From: Diospyros lotus
Lineage: Eukaryota > Streptophyta > Magnoliopsida > Ericales > Ebenaceae
NCBI RefSeq assembly: GCF_014633365.1
Contig: NC_068346.1
Coordinates: 19,117,030-19,181,029 of the forward strand
Reading direction: 5' to 3'
Length of the DNA stretch: 64,000 nucleotides
The notes under the pieces were generated by a model. It was not told where the DNA came from, did no database searches, and saw only the letters and a program-made list of their open reading frames with translations. How positions within the stretch are numbered: position 1 is the first letter of the stretch; each line of letters opens with the position of its first letter. The position numbers and the translations under genes were made by a program. Of the stretch, positions 44,938-55,500 are shown piece after piece.

Positions 44938-46336
44938 TGTAACACCCCCTCTCCTAGAACTGCCCGAGAAGAGGTGTTACTGGGGATAATAAAATAAACC
45001 AACTGATAACTGAATTCTGATACCAATACTGTATATATCAATTAACTGTAATAAGACTCAGAGTCATCAAAAACTGAAATCATAATTGCATCTAAGGGAA
45101 ATTCCCTAAACTGGAAATCAAAATGAATCTAAACTGATCAAGCACTAAGTAACAACTAATAACGCCCAGACATCTTTGGTCTTGAGTGGCTCCACGTACA
45201 CACACTACTGGACACTGCTGCTAGGCCCCACGTCTGGTACTCCCCCACTAGGACCTGGAATGGTGAAGAGTACAAGGTGAGCTACAAAGCTCAGCAAGTA
45301 ATAAACTGGAAAGAATAACTGAAGCTGAATCGAAGAATATCGATACTGATAAAAATACTTACTGAACTTGTACTGAGAGATATAATAATCACTAGATAGC
45401 ATTTATAAGATGAAATGCACATAAGCTGTAAACTAAATGCATTTATGCAACTTTGGCCCATAGGCCCACATAACTGTAACACATACCTGACTGATCTGAG
45501 TCCTGCAAACATAAAAACTGTAAGCACATACTTTGGGCAATATGCCCCTAGCTCCCTGGTCGACATCAGGCGAGCATCTCATAACTGAGATATAATTGTA
45601 CTGATACTAGTGGGATCCCCGCGGACAAGCCGCCTGGCGCGCATAATGCAATGCTCATATAAATGCTGGCACACGATATGTAGTGCTCCATATAAAGTCA
45701 TGCTCAATGCTCATACAATGTGTATGCACATAACCTCACAAAATAATGCTGACCATGTCATAATGAACTGCTAAACATGGTATATGATTTTTACTAGAAA
45801 TATTGAGATACAAATATTCTGAAAATTCTGAGTATAGGCATGGCATATTGGATTTTATCATATCTTGGCATAAAAATTCAATATTTGAATAATTGAATGT
45901 TCATATTAAATTTAAAACTTGAATCAAGAATTTATTGGAATCTATTTGGATGCCATTTGATACTATTTGGATGATTGAGAAAGTCTAAGGAAGCAATTTG
46001 AATGAAAAGGCAGCCCATTCGAATGAAAAAAGGGATTTCAGCAAGCTCATTCGAATGGCAGAAAACTCATTCGAATGACAGAGACTCATTCGAATGACAG
46101 AAGGCTCATTCGAATGACTGATGATATTCAAAGGCTATTCGGATCTGATCTGGGACTCATTCGAATGACTCTCAAATTCATTCGAATGGATTTTGAAAAT
46201 TTCCAACATTTGAACTGGCAAAACTCGACTCATTCGAATGCAACAGTAACCTTATTCGAATCAATTTGAAGATCATTCGAATGACAAGAAGGCTCATTCG
46301 AATGCTAAGCTATACAAAGCAACAACTTACTCACAT
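44938..46336 (-). repeat. Gypsy-1 5' LTR (R-U5 side only)
   Basis: It matches 37472-38870 at ~99%. It stops inside the motif array at 'ttactcacatct' (46336), where unrelated Copia-type sequence begins. The U3 and promoter are therefore missing. Confidence 0.92.
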
Positions 46337-46493
46337 CTATCTAGTTTTATTCGGTTATTACAATAATAACAAGAAACTAATAGAATGACTTCTTGTGAAT
46401 TTGAACAACTCTTTATTCAAATAATAAACATAATTACAATTGTCAGTGTATAAAATGCCCAATCTGATTGGGTTTAGAGCACCTACACTAACA
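46337..46493 (-). repeat. Inverted first 157 bp of the Copia-type LTR at 46648
   Basis: The reverse complement matches 46648-46804 with roughly 10 differences. It begins, on the minus strand, at TGTTAGTGTAGG (46493) and ends at ..ACTAGATAG (46337), exactly at the broken end of the Gypsy-1 LTR. The two copies face away from each other across a 154-bp centre (46494-46647). Confidence 0.88.
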
Positions 46494-47967
46494 CGAGAGA
46501 CCTAGTTAGTCCACGTCCCTCATGTGGATGAACCCTATAGGAAGACCTATGTGCTAGACAAGTCTCCTATGGGTGATTCAAGCTGGATATAGGGTTCAAA
46601 ACAAAAGGATACCCAATCCAATAAACTCTTTATTAGAATGGGATTTCTGTTAGTGTAGGTGCTCTAGACTTAATCAGATTGGGCATGTTGTACACTGACA
46701 ATTGTAATCATGTTTATTATTTGAATAAGGAGTTATTCAAATTCACAATAAGTCATTCTATTAGTTTCTTGTTATTATTGTAATGACCAGATAAAACTAG
46801 ATAGAAGTCCATATGATGTATACTGTGATTAATCTATAAAGATGTGAGATGATGCATCATAGTTTCTAGACATCATTAAACATCCAAAGTCGTAGCAATG
46901 TCAAGAATGAACATTGATAATTGCAGTAAGACTTGTATGTGATATGTTTTTGCTATATGATAGCAATGGGGGTCTCACACCCATAGGCATAGGGATGTCT
47001 AGACAAGTACATAGGTGACCAATGTTAGAGAATGTGTCACTAGACATGACTCGCCATGAGAATCCATTTTGGTTATATGTTGATGGTATTCTCATATGAG
47101 ATGTGTGTAACTAATCCTTGAACCTGAGGTTGTCACGGTCATCTCATAAGAAGATCGGTATGATTTGATATCGTTTCAATGGGCCTAAATAAAGGCTACA
47201 TGTGGGCGATCGTTGGGTATATCGTGAGGCTTATGGAGATAGGTGCACAGCCAAGATGGGACTCGTCTATCCCTTGATAGAGGATGATGTATCTAAGGCG
47301 CCTTCGGTGGATATTCACTTTAAATCAATGGCCATGGTGAAAGAGATCAATAAGGAGTTATTGATTCACTTTCTATTAAGTGAAGATATCCAAATGACCG
47401 AAGAAAAACTTATGTGATCATAATCAAGAAACACATTGCCAACTTGAGATCACATAGGATACATTGATGAGAGGATCGAATTACTTGGTAACTATACTCA
47501 TGAAAGGTTATTTGCGGATTATGAATCCTTCTGAATAATTGGGTAGGTATGATGCTTTGCTAGAGGCTAATCTTGTCTTATGTGTTTCGTACTGACACAT
47601 TGCCAACATATTTGGAAGTCTAATGAGTTATACGCATTAGGCACGGTCCCTAGCTTAAACCAGGAGAGTAGACGTATGGTTAAGTGGGACACTTCGGCAA
47701 GAAGTTGTGCCGTCGTAGGTTCTCACGGAAAAAGAATAAAGAGACGTAATAACGTCGATATGACGAGGAATCGTCATAAAGGAAAGAGTTTCCTATAATG
47801 ACAATTAATTAAATTAGGAAGGAGTTTCTAATTTAATAATTTTCTATTTGTTGGAGTGACAAATAGGAAATAAAATATATTTGGGGTTAAGTTAATATTT
47901 GGACTAAATTGGATTTGGGCCAAATATTAAATTAAATATTATATTTGGACTAAATTGAATTTGGGCC

Positions 47968-48024
47968 AAATATTAAATATTAAATATTAAATATTAAATA
48001 TTAAATATTAAATATTAAATATTA
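47968..48024. repeat. (TAAATAT)n microsatellite
   Basis: About eight perfect 7-bp units, flanked by a ~55-bp block ('atatttggactaaatt..ggccaaatatta') that is itself present in three or four copies from 47890 to 48090. Confidence 0.9.
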
Positions 48025-48241
48025 TATTTGGACTAAATTAAATTTGGGCCAAATATTAAATAAATATATTTGGTCTTGAATTAGATTTGGGCCACAATAT
48101 TTTATTTAAACCTATAATTGGATTTAGGCCACTTAATTATATTTTTAGTTGGACTAGAATAAGCCCACTTAAGATTCTAATTGAATTAGAATTAATGGGC
48201 TAGCCCAATTTATTAGGGTTTGAGAAACCCTAGGATATTTC

Positions 48242-48251
48242 TCTATAAATA
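48242..48251 (+). promoter_or_regulatory. TATA box of the Copia-type LTR
   Basis: TCTATAAATA, followed by 'tctctttatgggttgcc' and a likely transcription start ~30 bp on. Confidence 0.55.
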
Positions 48252-48521
48252 TCTCTTTATGGGTTGCCCAAAACTTGTAGAGAGTTTTTGGTGTAGTTTT
48301 TCAAGAGTTGAAAAACGTATTACCGTTCACTCTTTTCCGTTTCTTTTTTGCATCAATTTGAAATGTAGGCGTTCTTTTCCATCCATAAACAAGTTGTGAA
48401 AAGGAGAAGGAGCTAGCACTCCTATTCCGCTCTCATTGCCAACGGACGCATGCCGCGTATCACGAGTTAGAGGCTAGACACTTGGATGGCTCGAATCCGC
48501 GAACGAATATTATAAAATTCA

Positions 48522-48887
48522 TTAACTTTAAAATGTATACATTTTTTTAATAATATATTAATATTAAATATTTATAATTTACTTAATAATCACATTTATT
48601 GAATAAAATATCATTAAAAAAATATTTTCAAAATTTCAAGGAGAACGCGTTTTCTAATTTTCTATTTTGAAAAATAGTTTTTCAAAATGACAAATAGAAC
48701 GCGTTTTCAATTTTCTAAAAACAAAGTACCAAAATAGAAAACTGAAAATGAATTCAAAACTCAAAACTAAAAATTAAAAAGTAAAGAGAACGCACCTTAA
48801 AGTTTTCCTTCATCCATCCACATTAAGCATTCATACATAAAAGCTAAATAAATACATCCATACACAAGACAAAAACCATACACCATC
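48522..48887. other. AT-rich spacer with a MITE-like stretch and an LTR remnant
   Basis: 48605-48803 contains 'gagaacgcgttttc' twice and ends 'aaagagaacgcacc', with A/T-rich self-complementary sequence between; this looks like a small non-autonomous DNA element, but I cannot fix both ends. 48804-48887 probably belongs to the minus-strand LTR that resumes at 60403 on the other side of Gypsy-2. No gene. Confidence 0.35.
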
Positions 48888-49289
48888 TGTAATACCCCAT
48901 ATTTTTATGAGATTGCCACATATTTTAAGTGAGTTTAAAATATAGAAAAGTGGATTGGTGGTAAAATAAATTGTCGAATCAATGGAAGGGAGTACCCTGA
49001 GATATAAATACTTGAGGAAACAGGACATTTCAAATGGTTATAAAGGTCTTGAGGGAGAAATTTAGTTTTTGAGCCAGGGGCAAAATCATAATTTTTGAGG
49101 TTTGGGTAAAAGTGCAATTTACCCAAAAATTAAGGGCATTAGAGTAATGACTCCTTTCTTCGGGGACTAAAATGCAATTAAAAATTGGCCTAGGGACCAA
49201 GTTGAAAAGGGTCTAAGTGCAATTACCTAAAAAGTTTGGGCTAAAGTGTAATTCTTGAAACCTTTTTTCTATGGGCATCTGGGAGATTA

Positions 49290-49600
49290 AGGATAAAGTC
49301 TCATGATGACTTTAAAGATAAGATGAAAGCTCATGATGACTTATTTGATAAGATTTGATGCGATTTGATTGGATGCGATTTGATTTGGATAAGATTTGAT
49401 GAGATTTGATTGGATGTGATTTGATTTGGATAAGATTTATTGGATAAGATTTGATTCGGATAAGAATGATTGTAGAAAATCTAAGAAGATTTGGAATGAT
49501 TAGAGAATATCTTAGAAGATTTGGAATGATTAGAGAATATTTTAGAAGATTTGAAATGATTGAAATATCTTGGAAGATTTAGAAAAGATTTGAAATAATT
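49290..49600. repeat. Degenerate GATAAGATTTGAT repeat in LTR U3
   Basis: Many short direct repeats (gatttgat, gataagatt, gaatgattagagaatat) precede the TATA box. The same block is at 58850-59150 in the 3' LTR with small length changes. Such U3 repeats often hold transcription-factor sites; no specific factor is claimed. Confidence 0.7.
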
Positions 49601-49631
49601 GTGACTTACTTGGTGTCCAAGTTTCCAAGCT

Positions 49632-49640
49632 TATAAATAG
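49632..49640 (+). promoter_or_regulatory. TATA box of the Gypsy-2 5' LTR
   Basis: TATAAATAG, conserved at 59190-59198 in the 3' LTR, ~745 bp from the LTR start. Confidence 0.6.
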
Positions 49641-50840
49641 GGTGCCCATGGCCAAGGGTTTCCTCATTCTAAGTTGTGATAAATTCGTGCTAGACGAGAG
49701 TGCTTTGAGCTTAGTGGATAGAAAGCTTTTGTTCATAGAGAAGAAGAAGCACTTGGGCAACATGTTAGGAGGAGGTTTAGTCAGAAGACTTGAGGATTTA
49801 CATAAATTTCGAGGAATCCCGAATTAAGTTAAGGTAAGACTCCTATACTCCAAATCCTATTTTTGTTCTCTTATGTGAGACTACTATTGCATGAAACTTG
49901 TTTTGTGTAACTTTTTTGTATGCAAAATCGTATTGTTCTCTTACGTGAAATCATGTTGCATATATGAAATATAATTTATTGGAAAATATATGTTGTTGGT
50001 TTTCAACTATTGCATTTATAAAGTTCGTGTGGCCATACTGTTGCACCTATTTGTTGCTGGCCGAGGGCAAAAGTTGGATATCCCCCGAGAGGCACTATGC
50101 GTGCGCCATTGAGAAAGCTCTCGTGGGGAAGACCGTGAGTCTAAGAGACAATGGATGTGGTGTTTGCATGAGTTCTATGAGCTCGGGTCGAGGTGACATG
50201 ATTAGGAACCTCCCGAGAGGCGTTGTGCGTGCGCCTTTGAGAAAGCTCTCGTTGGAAGAGCCTGACATGTTCTCGAGGCACTTCGGAGTAGTCCTCGTTT
50301 TTCTCATACGTTTTATACCTGTTCATGCATTGATATAAACTATTTTGGAGCTCTCACTAGAAGATTCATCTTCTAATTGGACTATGTCCCTGGAATATTC
50401 AAACGTTCCAGGTTCAGCAACCGGCTCTAAGGGAAAGGAGGTAGCTGAAGAATAAGCTTAATTTGTAGCCTGTAGCATGTTTAGTATATCTTTGTTTATG
50501 TACAAACCTAAGTATGTTTTGGATATGTTTAAGACGTTCAGATATCACTTACCAGAGATGATGTCCATGTAATGCATTTTGTAGACATCTTGAACGATTT
50601 CATTTGTGATAAATAAAGCATTATGGTTGTGAACCATATCAGGTTCTATCTAGCTTCCGCATTTGAAATTTTAACACCTATCTTAGCTATTCGATTATTG
50701 GGTTTGTTAAGCTGGGAAGGTGAAAATTAGGGTTTTTGGGAATTTGTATGATGTATGACAGTGATTGTGATATGGAAAAATTTCTATATTCTCGAAATCC
50801 CAAGTTATAACACACTCGAAAAAATTCGAGTTGTTACAGT

Positions 50841-50852
50841 TTGTATCAAAGC
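50841..50852 (+). other. Gypsy-2 primer-binding site (degenerate Met)
   Basis: TTGTATCAAAGC lies two bases after the 5' LTR, two mismatches from the initiator-Met site TGGTATCAGAGC. Both changes are G-to-A or G-to-T, as expected for decay. Confidence 0.75.
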
Positions 50853-51018
50853 GAACCTAAGGAAAAGTTCGCATGTGGCTAGATGAGCAAAGCCACTGTA
50901 AGTTTTGGAAAATTAGGTTAGGAATTTTGAAATAATTAGCGGCATACTCTTGTTGCTTATTTGATTTGAATCGCGCTATGCCATGGTGATTTAATAATCT
51001 GCCATGTCTTCTTGCTAG

Positions 51019-51477
51019 ATGGTGAATATAAGAAGGAACAGGCGCGAGAGAGGCAATGGCGAAGAAAGCAACACTAACCCGCACCCAGGAGGTGGTGTGG
51101 GAAGACAAAGAGATGCATGAGCTGACCTCAGTGAAGGTCGGGTTGATAGGATTGAGAGAATCCTAGAAGGCATGGCTGGGCAAATTTTGGAGTTGCAGCC
51201 TGAGCAAAGAAGAGTAGATGCTTTGGAAAGGTATCTACGACAAAATCCACTGGTGTTTCGAGGAAGACCAGTAGACGACCCTGCAATTAGTGAATACTGG
51301 TTGGACCAGACCAAGAAGATCCTACATAGATTGAGAATCTTGAATGAGGACAAGGTCGAGTGTGCAACTTATATGCTGGAAGAGGAAGCGGCTCAATGGT
51401 GGAGGTCTATGCAGCAAGTGATACCTAATCGAACAGGATCTCAGGGGTCGGCGATAGACGTAGAAGCGGGGGAGGCA
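51019..51477 (+). pseudogene. Gypsy-2 gag, N-terminal part
   Basis: The frame starts at ATG 51019 with a basic stretch (MVNIRRNRRERG), meets a TGA near 51117, and then gives the capsid core (VFRGRPVDDPAISEYWLDQTKK and AAQWWRSMQQ, 51172-51470). The solo LTR interrupts it at 51478; gag resumes at 54212 with MSWEQFKDLFNEKFFP. Confidence 0.85.
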
Positions 51478-52507
51478 TGTAACACCCGGTGTAACCGGTG
51501 TTAAGAGAATAAAAAAGGAAGTAAGTAAACTTCCAAAAATACCCTTGAGAAGGTGATGGATCCTTGAGATTGAGAATGCCCATGAGAAGGGTATTTTGGT
51601 AATTTGGATAGAGAAATCCAATAAAGGGTATTTTGATAAATTAAAAATAATTCCTATGAAGAATTAGGTGTGTAAGTGAATAAAAATCCCAATTTGGTAT
51701 TTATGTGGAGATATATGGGATTAATAAATTCACAAAGAGTAATTGGGAATTTTGGAATTTAATTCCATAAAGGAAATTTAATTTTGAAATAGGGAAAATG
51801 GTGGATATTAAATTATTTGAGGAGAATAATTATATTTTCCCTAAGTTGTGAATTAATGTGGTAATGCCACTTGGAGAGATGAGATTAAACTTGGAAGCCA
51901 AGGTTAGTGTCTTGTTGTGACACTTGGCATTTTGTGGTTCAAGTATAATTGGATGAATTAAATAAATGCAAAAGAAATGATAATTTGTCTTTCAAGCATT
52001 TAATGAGAGGTATGATTATTTGGATTAAAGGAAAATCCAAAAGAAAATGGTAAATGGTCACCATTAATGCCTTGGAAAATATGAGAATTAAATAAATCAA
52101 ATGGAAAATGGGAAAATGGTCACCCATTAATGCTTGGAAAATGGTGGGATTTATTTAAATGGAAAATGAGGGATTTATGTCTCTCAAATGTGTTGTTGTG
52201 AAAATGGTCTCAATTAAATAAATGAGAATTAAATGGGAAATTCAAGATCTAATGGATGAGATGTATTCTTGAAATAGAGAATAAATCCAATGGTGGGGAT
52301 TTAAAGAGAAGAAATGGCATGGATTGCCATCCTATTAAAAGTGTGCTTTCTTTTAATGGTGGAGATGAAGTCTTGTAAAGGCAAAGGTGATCCAATGGTG
52401 GATTTCAAGCAAGACTTAAGGCCATGGATTGTGTTAGTTTGAAGGGTGAGGATTTGTTCTCACCAAAAGAATGGCTAGGATGCATTCTTGAATTTGAAAA
52501 ATGCTAG

Positions 52508-52515
52508 TATAAAAG
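52508..52515 (+). promoter_or_regulatory. TATA box of the family A solo LTR
   Basis: TATAAAAG, ~1030 bp into the LTR, followed by a purine-rich leader (gaagaaggaagaaagaag). Confidence 0.5.
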
Positions 52516-53544
52516 GGGAAGTGTAGGAGACTTGTCTCCCTTTTGGCCATTTGTAGAAATGAAGAAGGAAGAAAGAAGAGAGATAGAAGAAAGTCTCTCA
52601 TGGAGGAAGGAAATGGAGAAGAAAAGAAGAAGAAGTTAAGGTAAGCCTTATTCTTTCTTTTCTCCATTTTAGTATGCTTGTATGCAAAATAAAATTCTTT
52701 TGGAATGCCATCTTAGATGGAAGAAATTGAAGATGGAAGCTCTCTTGAAATGGAGATTTAATATTCAAGAAGAGGTAAGGGTTGGCCCCATGGGAGGGTG
52801 GCCTTGCAATGAGTTTTAAATATGTTTCATAAATGTATATGTTGCATTGGCATGTTCTTTTATGTTCATGAGACTTATGGCCATAGGTTAGTTTGAGAAC
52901 ATTGATGAAATGGTGGGTTGATGCCTCTAACCTTGGAGGGTTGTGAGGGCAAAGAAACCTAGCCACACTTGCATGCATTTGGCATCATATAACTTGTTAT
53001 GTTCATATTTATTTGGCATTGCACCCTTATTGAGCTTAATAGCTCATGAGGTTTTTATCCTCACATATAGGTTGTGAAAGCATGGAAAAATCAATACAAG
53101 GTAGAATGGCATGGGAAAGCATGGGAATGAAGACCCAAGAGCTTGCTATGGCTTATGGAAGCATTGTTGTTGTGTTGATTTAATTATTGTATTTGGTTGG
53201 TAATGGCTTTTCTTTTAAGCCTAAAAATTATGGGATGTAATTTCTTTTGTTTGATGATGGCTTGTTAAAGCCCAAGAACATGTGTGTTTGTTATATCCTG
53301 GAATGTATGTTTCATTTAGAAGGTGGGTTATTGGATCATAGCTTATGGCATGAGGAAGCCTAAGTCTTGGTGAAATGTTATTTGGAAGGTTTGGAAGCAT
53401 TAAGAGTGTGGTTTAAGCCTAAATTTTGGAGAAAAATAGGCTAATATTGATGATAAGTGAAGTTTATTTATTGATATAAATTATGGAAGAAAATTTGGGG
53501 TTTTATAGCCCAAAGAAAAAAAAAAAGAAAAGAAAAAGGGAGTG

Positions 53545-53733
53545 AAAGGGGGGGCAGCTGCAGGCTGCTGGAGGCAGCGGCCTGCAGCCCGCGCGCGCGG
53601 GCAGGCGCGCAGCCGGCCGTGCCAGCGCGCGGGCACGCGCGGGCAGGCGAGCGCGGGCGCGGCCAGGCCACGCGGCCAGAGCCTAGCGGGGCCCCACGCG
53701 GGCCCCGGGCGGGCCAGCGGGCCCCGCCGGCCA
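53545..53733. other. GC-rich island within an AT-rich LTR
   Basis: About 190 bp of more than 80% G+C by eye, rich in CG and in GGCC/GCGC palindromes, sharply bounded by A-rich DNA on both sides. The overlapping open frames on both strands lack protein features. It lies ~1 kb downstream of the LTR's TATA box. Confidence 0.85.
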
Positions 53734-54211
53734 AATTTTTTAAAAAAATTGGAATTTTTGGGAGAAATTGGGGCATTTCTTAATTGAATTTGGGCCCCGG
53801 AGGAATTTTCAAAATAAATGGATTTTTCGGGTATTTAGGAGAAAATACCGAAAATTTGGAAAATTGAAAATGATGAGTTTTTCCTCCAAAAATTGGTGAT
53901 CCATCAATGGATTGGTTCAAATGGTGATTTTTTTTTGGAGCCCGGTAAAATTCTTCGATGAAAAAGAATTAACGAGAAAATGGTGATTGGGCGCCTAAAG
54001 GAGATTTTCCCTATAGCCAATGCAGTGTGGCTAAAGCCCATTTCCTCTAACGAATCCTGGGATTCAGCGAAGGGAAGGACGAGCCTAGATCCCACCTAGG
54101 GCATTTCATCTTGAAACACGATCCACCCTTCGCCTAAGGCCGGGCAGGTGGACAATTCGGGTGATTGTTCACGAGTAATACCCGTAAGTGGGAGCGGGGC
54201 GTTACAAGGCA

Positions 54212-55500
54212 CCCCGGATGTCGTGGGAACAGTTTAAGGACCTATTCAACGAGAAATTCTTTCCCACTTTCTGGAAGTTGGCTAGAGCTCAAGAGTTTAT
54301 GAGCCTACGCTAAGGGCCAAATATGTCGGTGGCCCAATACGAAGCTGAGTTTTTGCGGTTAATCAAGTACATGCTGCTGTACGGGATGGACGATGTGGAG
54401 AAAGGACAAAAATTCTTGCAAGACTTGCAAATTGAATTTCAACAGCTGATGAGCCTGGTCCACGTGGAGTCTTATACAGACATAGTTTTCAAAGCTATGA
54501 CCGCTGAGGAGAATATGATGCGGGTGGCGGAATTAAAGGCCACAACAGCTTAAAGTGGAGCACAATCAGAGAAATCCAACTCGACTTCAGGATCTAGGGA
54601 TGGGAAAGTTCAGAAAAAAGGGAAGGCATGCTTTAGATGCAAAAAGAGGCACCAAAGCAAGAGGTGTGATGGCCAAAGTATTGTCTGTTACACCTGTGGA
54701 CAGCTCGGGCATACTTCCAGAAGTTGCTCGAAGGGCACGATTTAAGAAGGTAAGGCCATAGTAGCAGCACCAGTGGGTGTGATTTGCTATAATTGCAACC
54801 AATATGGGCACATCTCGAGGAATTGCCCAAAGAAGAAAGAGCAGCAACTGAAGATTGAAAAAGGGAAAGGGACTCAGCAGGGGCGGGTATATAATTTGAC
54901 CAAGGAAGATGCAAAGGCGAATCCTGCAGTTATCCAAGGTACTCTCTTCATTTTGGATATTCCTGTGCATGCATTGATAGATCCAGGGTCTACTCATTCT
55001 TTTATATCGCATGCATTGGCTGGGAGTTTGAGAGTAGAAACCGAGTCTATGGGGTGTCTTATGGTGATTTTGACACCTATGGGTAAGAGTATGAAGTCCT
55101 TAGACATAGTGAGGGGATGCAAAATTAGCCTGAGTAACGTTCGTTTCCAGGCTGATATGATTTTGTTAGAAGTATATGACTTCGACCTAATCTTAGGGAT
55201 GGACTTCTTGTCTAAGTATGACGCCAATATAGATTGTCATAGGAAGATAATGACCATAAGAAAACCCGAGGGAGGGTGGGTCAAATTTCAGGGACAAGGC
55301 GACCTTGAGGTTATAAAGATGATTTCAGCAATGACAACAGCAAAATTATTGAGCCGAGGGGCTTGTGGATACATAGCTTATGCTCAGTTGAAAGAAAAAG
55401 AGATGCCGAAGCTCGATGAGGTGCAAGTGGTACGAGAATATGAGGACGTGTTTCCAGAGGAATTACCAGGACTACCCCCACCTCGGGAGAATGAGTTCTA
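54212..55500 (+). pseudogene. Gypsy-2 gag C-terminal part and protease
   Basis: Gag resumes (SWEQFKDLFNEKFFPTFWKL), with stops near 54314, 54551 and 54748. Three zinc-knuckle motifs occur: CFRCKRGHQSKRC (shortened), CYTCGQLGHTSRSC and CYNCNQYGHISRNC (the last near 54790). Protease has LIDPGSTHSF (~54975), with Pro after the catalytic Asp, a variant also known in plant Gypsy elements, and DLILGMDFLSKYD. The stretch ends with the linker to reverse transcriptase (YEDVFPEELPGLPP) and a TAG at 55498-55500. Confidence 0.88.

Larger units (their letters stand above)
37472..46336 (-). mobile_element. Gypsy-1: young Ty3/Gypsy chromovirus-type element, 5' LTR truncated
   Basis: A minus-strand element with 3' LTR 37472-40096, gag-pol 44800-40144 and a partial 5' LTR 44938-46336. 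The two LTRs differ at only about 13 positions over ~1.4 kb by eye (about 99% identity), so insertion was recent. The coding region has two single-base-type frameshifts. The 5' LTR has lost its U3 (about 1.2 kb, including the region matching the TATA at 39761). The missing outer end removes the second target duplication. A chromodomain-like tail after integrase ([19 protein letters not shown]) points to the Tekay/Del-type chromoviruses. Confidence 0.93.
46648..48521 (+). mobile_element. Copia-type LTR (solo or truncated)
   Basis: It starts TGTTAGTGTAGGTGCTC and has a promoter-like TCTATAAATA at 48242-48251 followed by an R-U5-like GC-richer part ('cacttggatggctcgaatcc'). The right end is uncertain; I see no CA plus target duplication, and no primer-binding site follows, so it may be truncated near 48521. 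A (TAAATAT)n microsatellite lies at 47968-48024. Open frames at 47202-47798 have no domains. It resembles the Copia-2 LTR in general style but not in sequence. Confidence 0.6.
48888..50838 (+). repeat. Gypsy-2 5' LTR
   Basis: 1951 bp, TGTAATACCCC..GTTGTTACA. TATAAATAG lies at 49632-49640. At 49290-49600 there is a degenerate repeat of 'gataagatttgattggat', shared with the 3' LTR. Open frames at 49642-50338 are LTR shadows. Confidence 0.93.
51478..54206 (+). mobile_element. Solo LTR (family A) in the Gypsy-2 gag
   Basis: The 2729-bp element begins TGTAACACCCGG and ends GGGGCGTTACA, with perfect AGGCA duplications (51473-51477 and 54207-54211). Gag sequence is continuous across it. TATAAAAG lies at 52508-52515. 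Its last ~190 bp match 1-192, and most of its length matches the minus-strand copies at 60403-62107 and 62108-64000. The centre (53545-53733) is a strikingly GC-rich island. No genes; frames at 52434-52978 and 53468-53787 are compositional. Confidence 0.93.

Noticed and set aside
47202..47798. Two plus-strand frames (71 and 72 residues) in the Copia-type LTR
   Set aside because: Located between LTR start and TATA box, no domains, no codon-use support.
53468..53787. Overlapping frames on both strands in the GC-rich island
   Set aside because: Open only because high G+C avoids stops; Arg/Ala/Gly/Pro-rich products without domains, inside a solo LTR.
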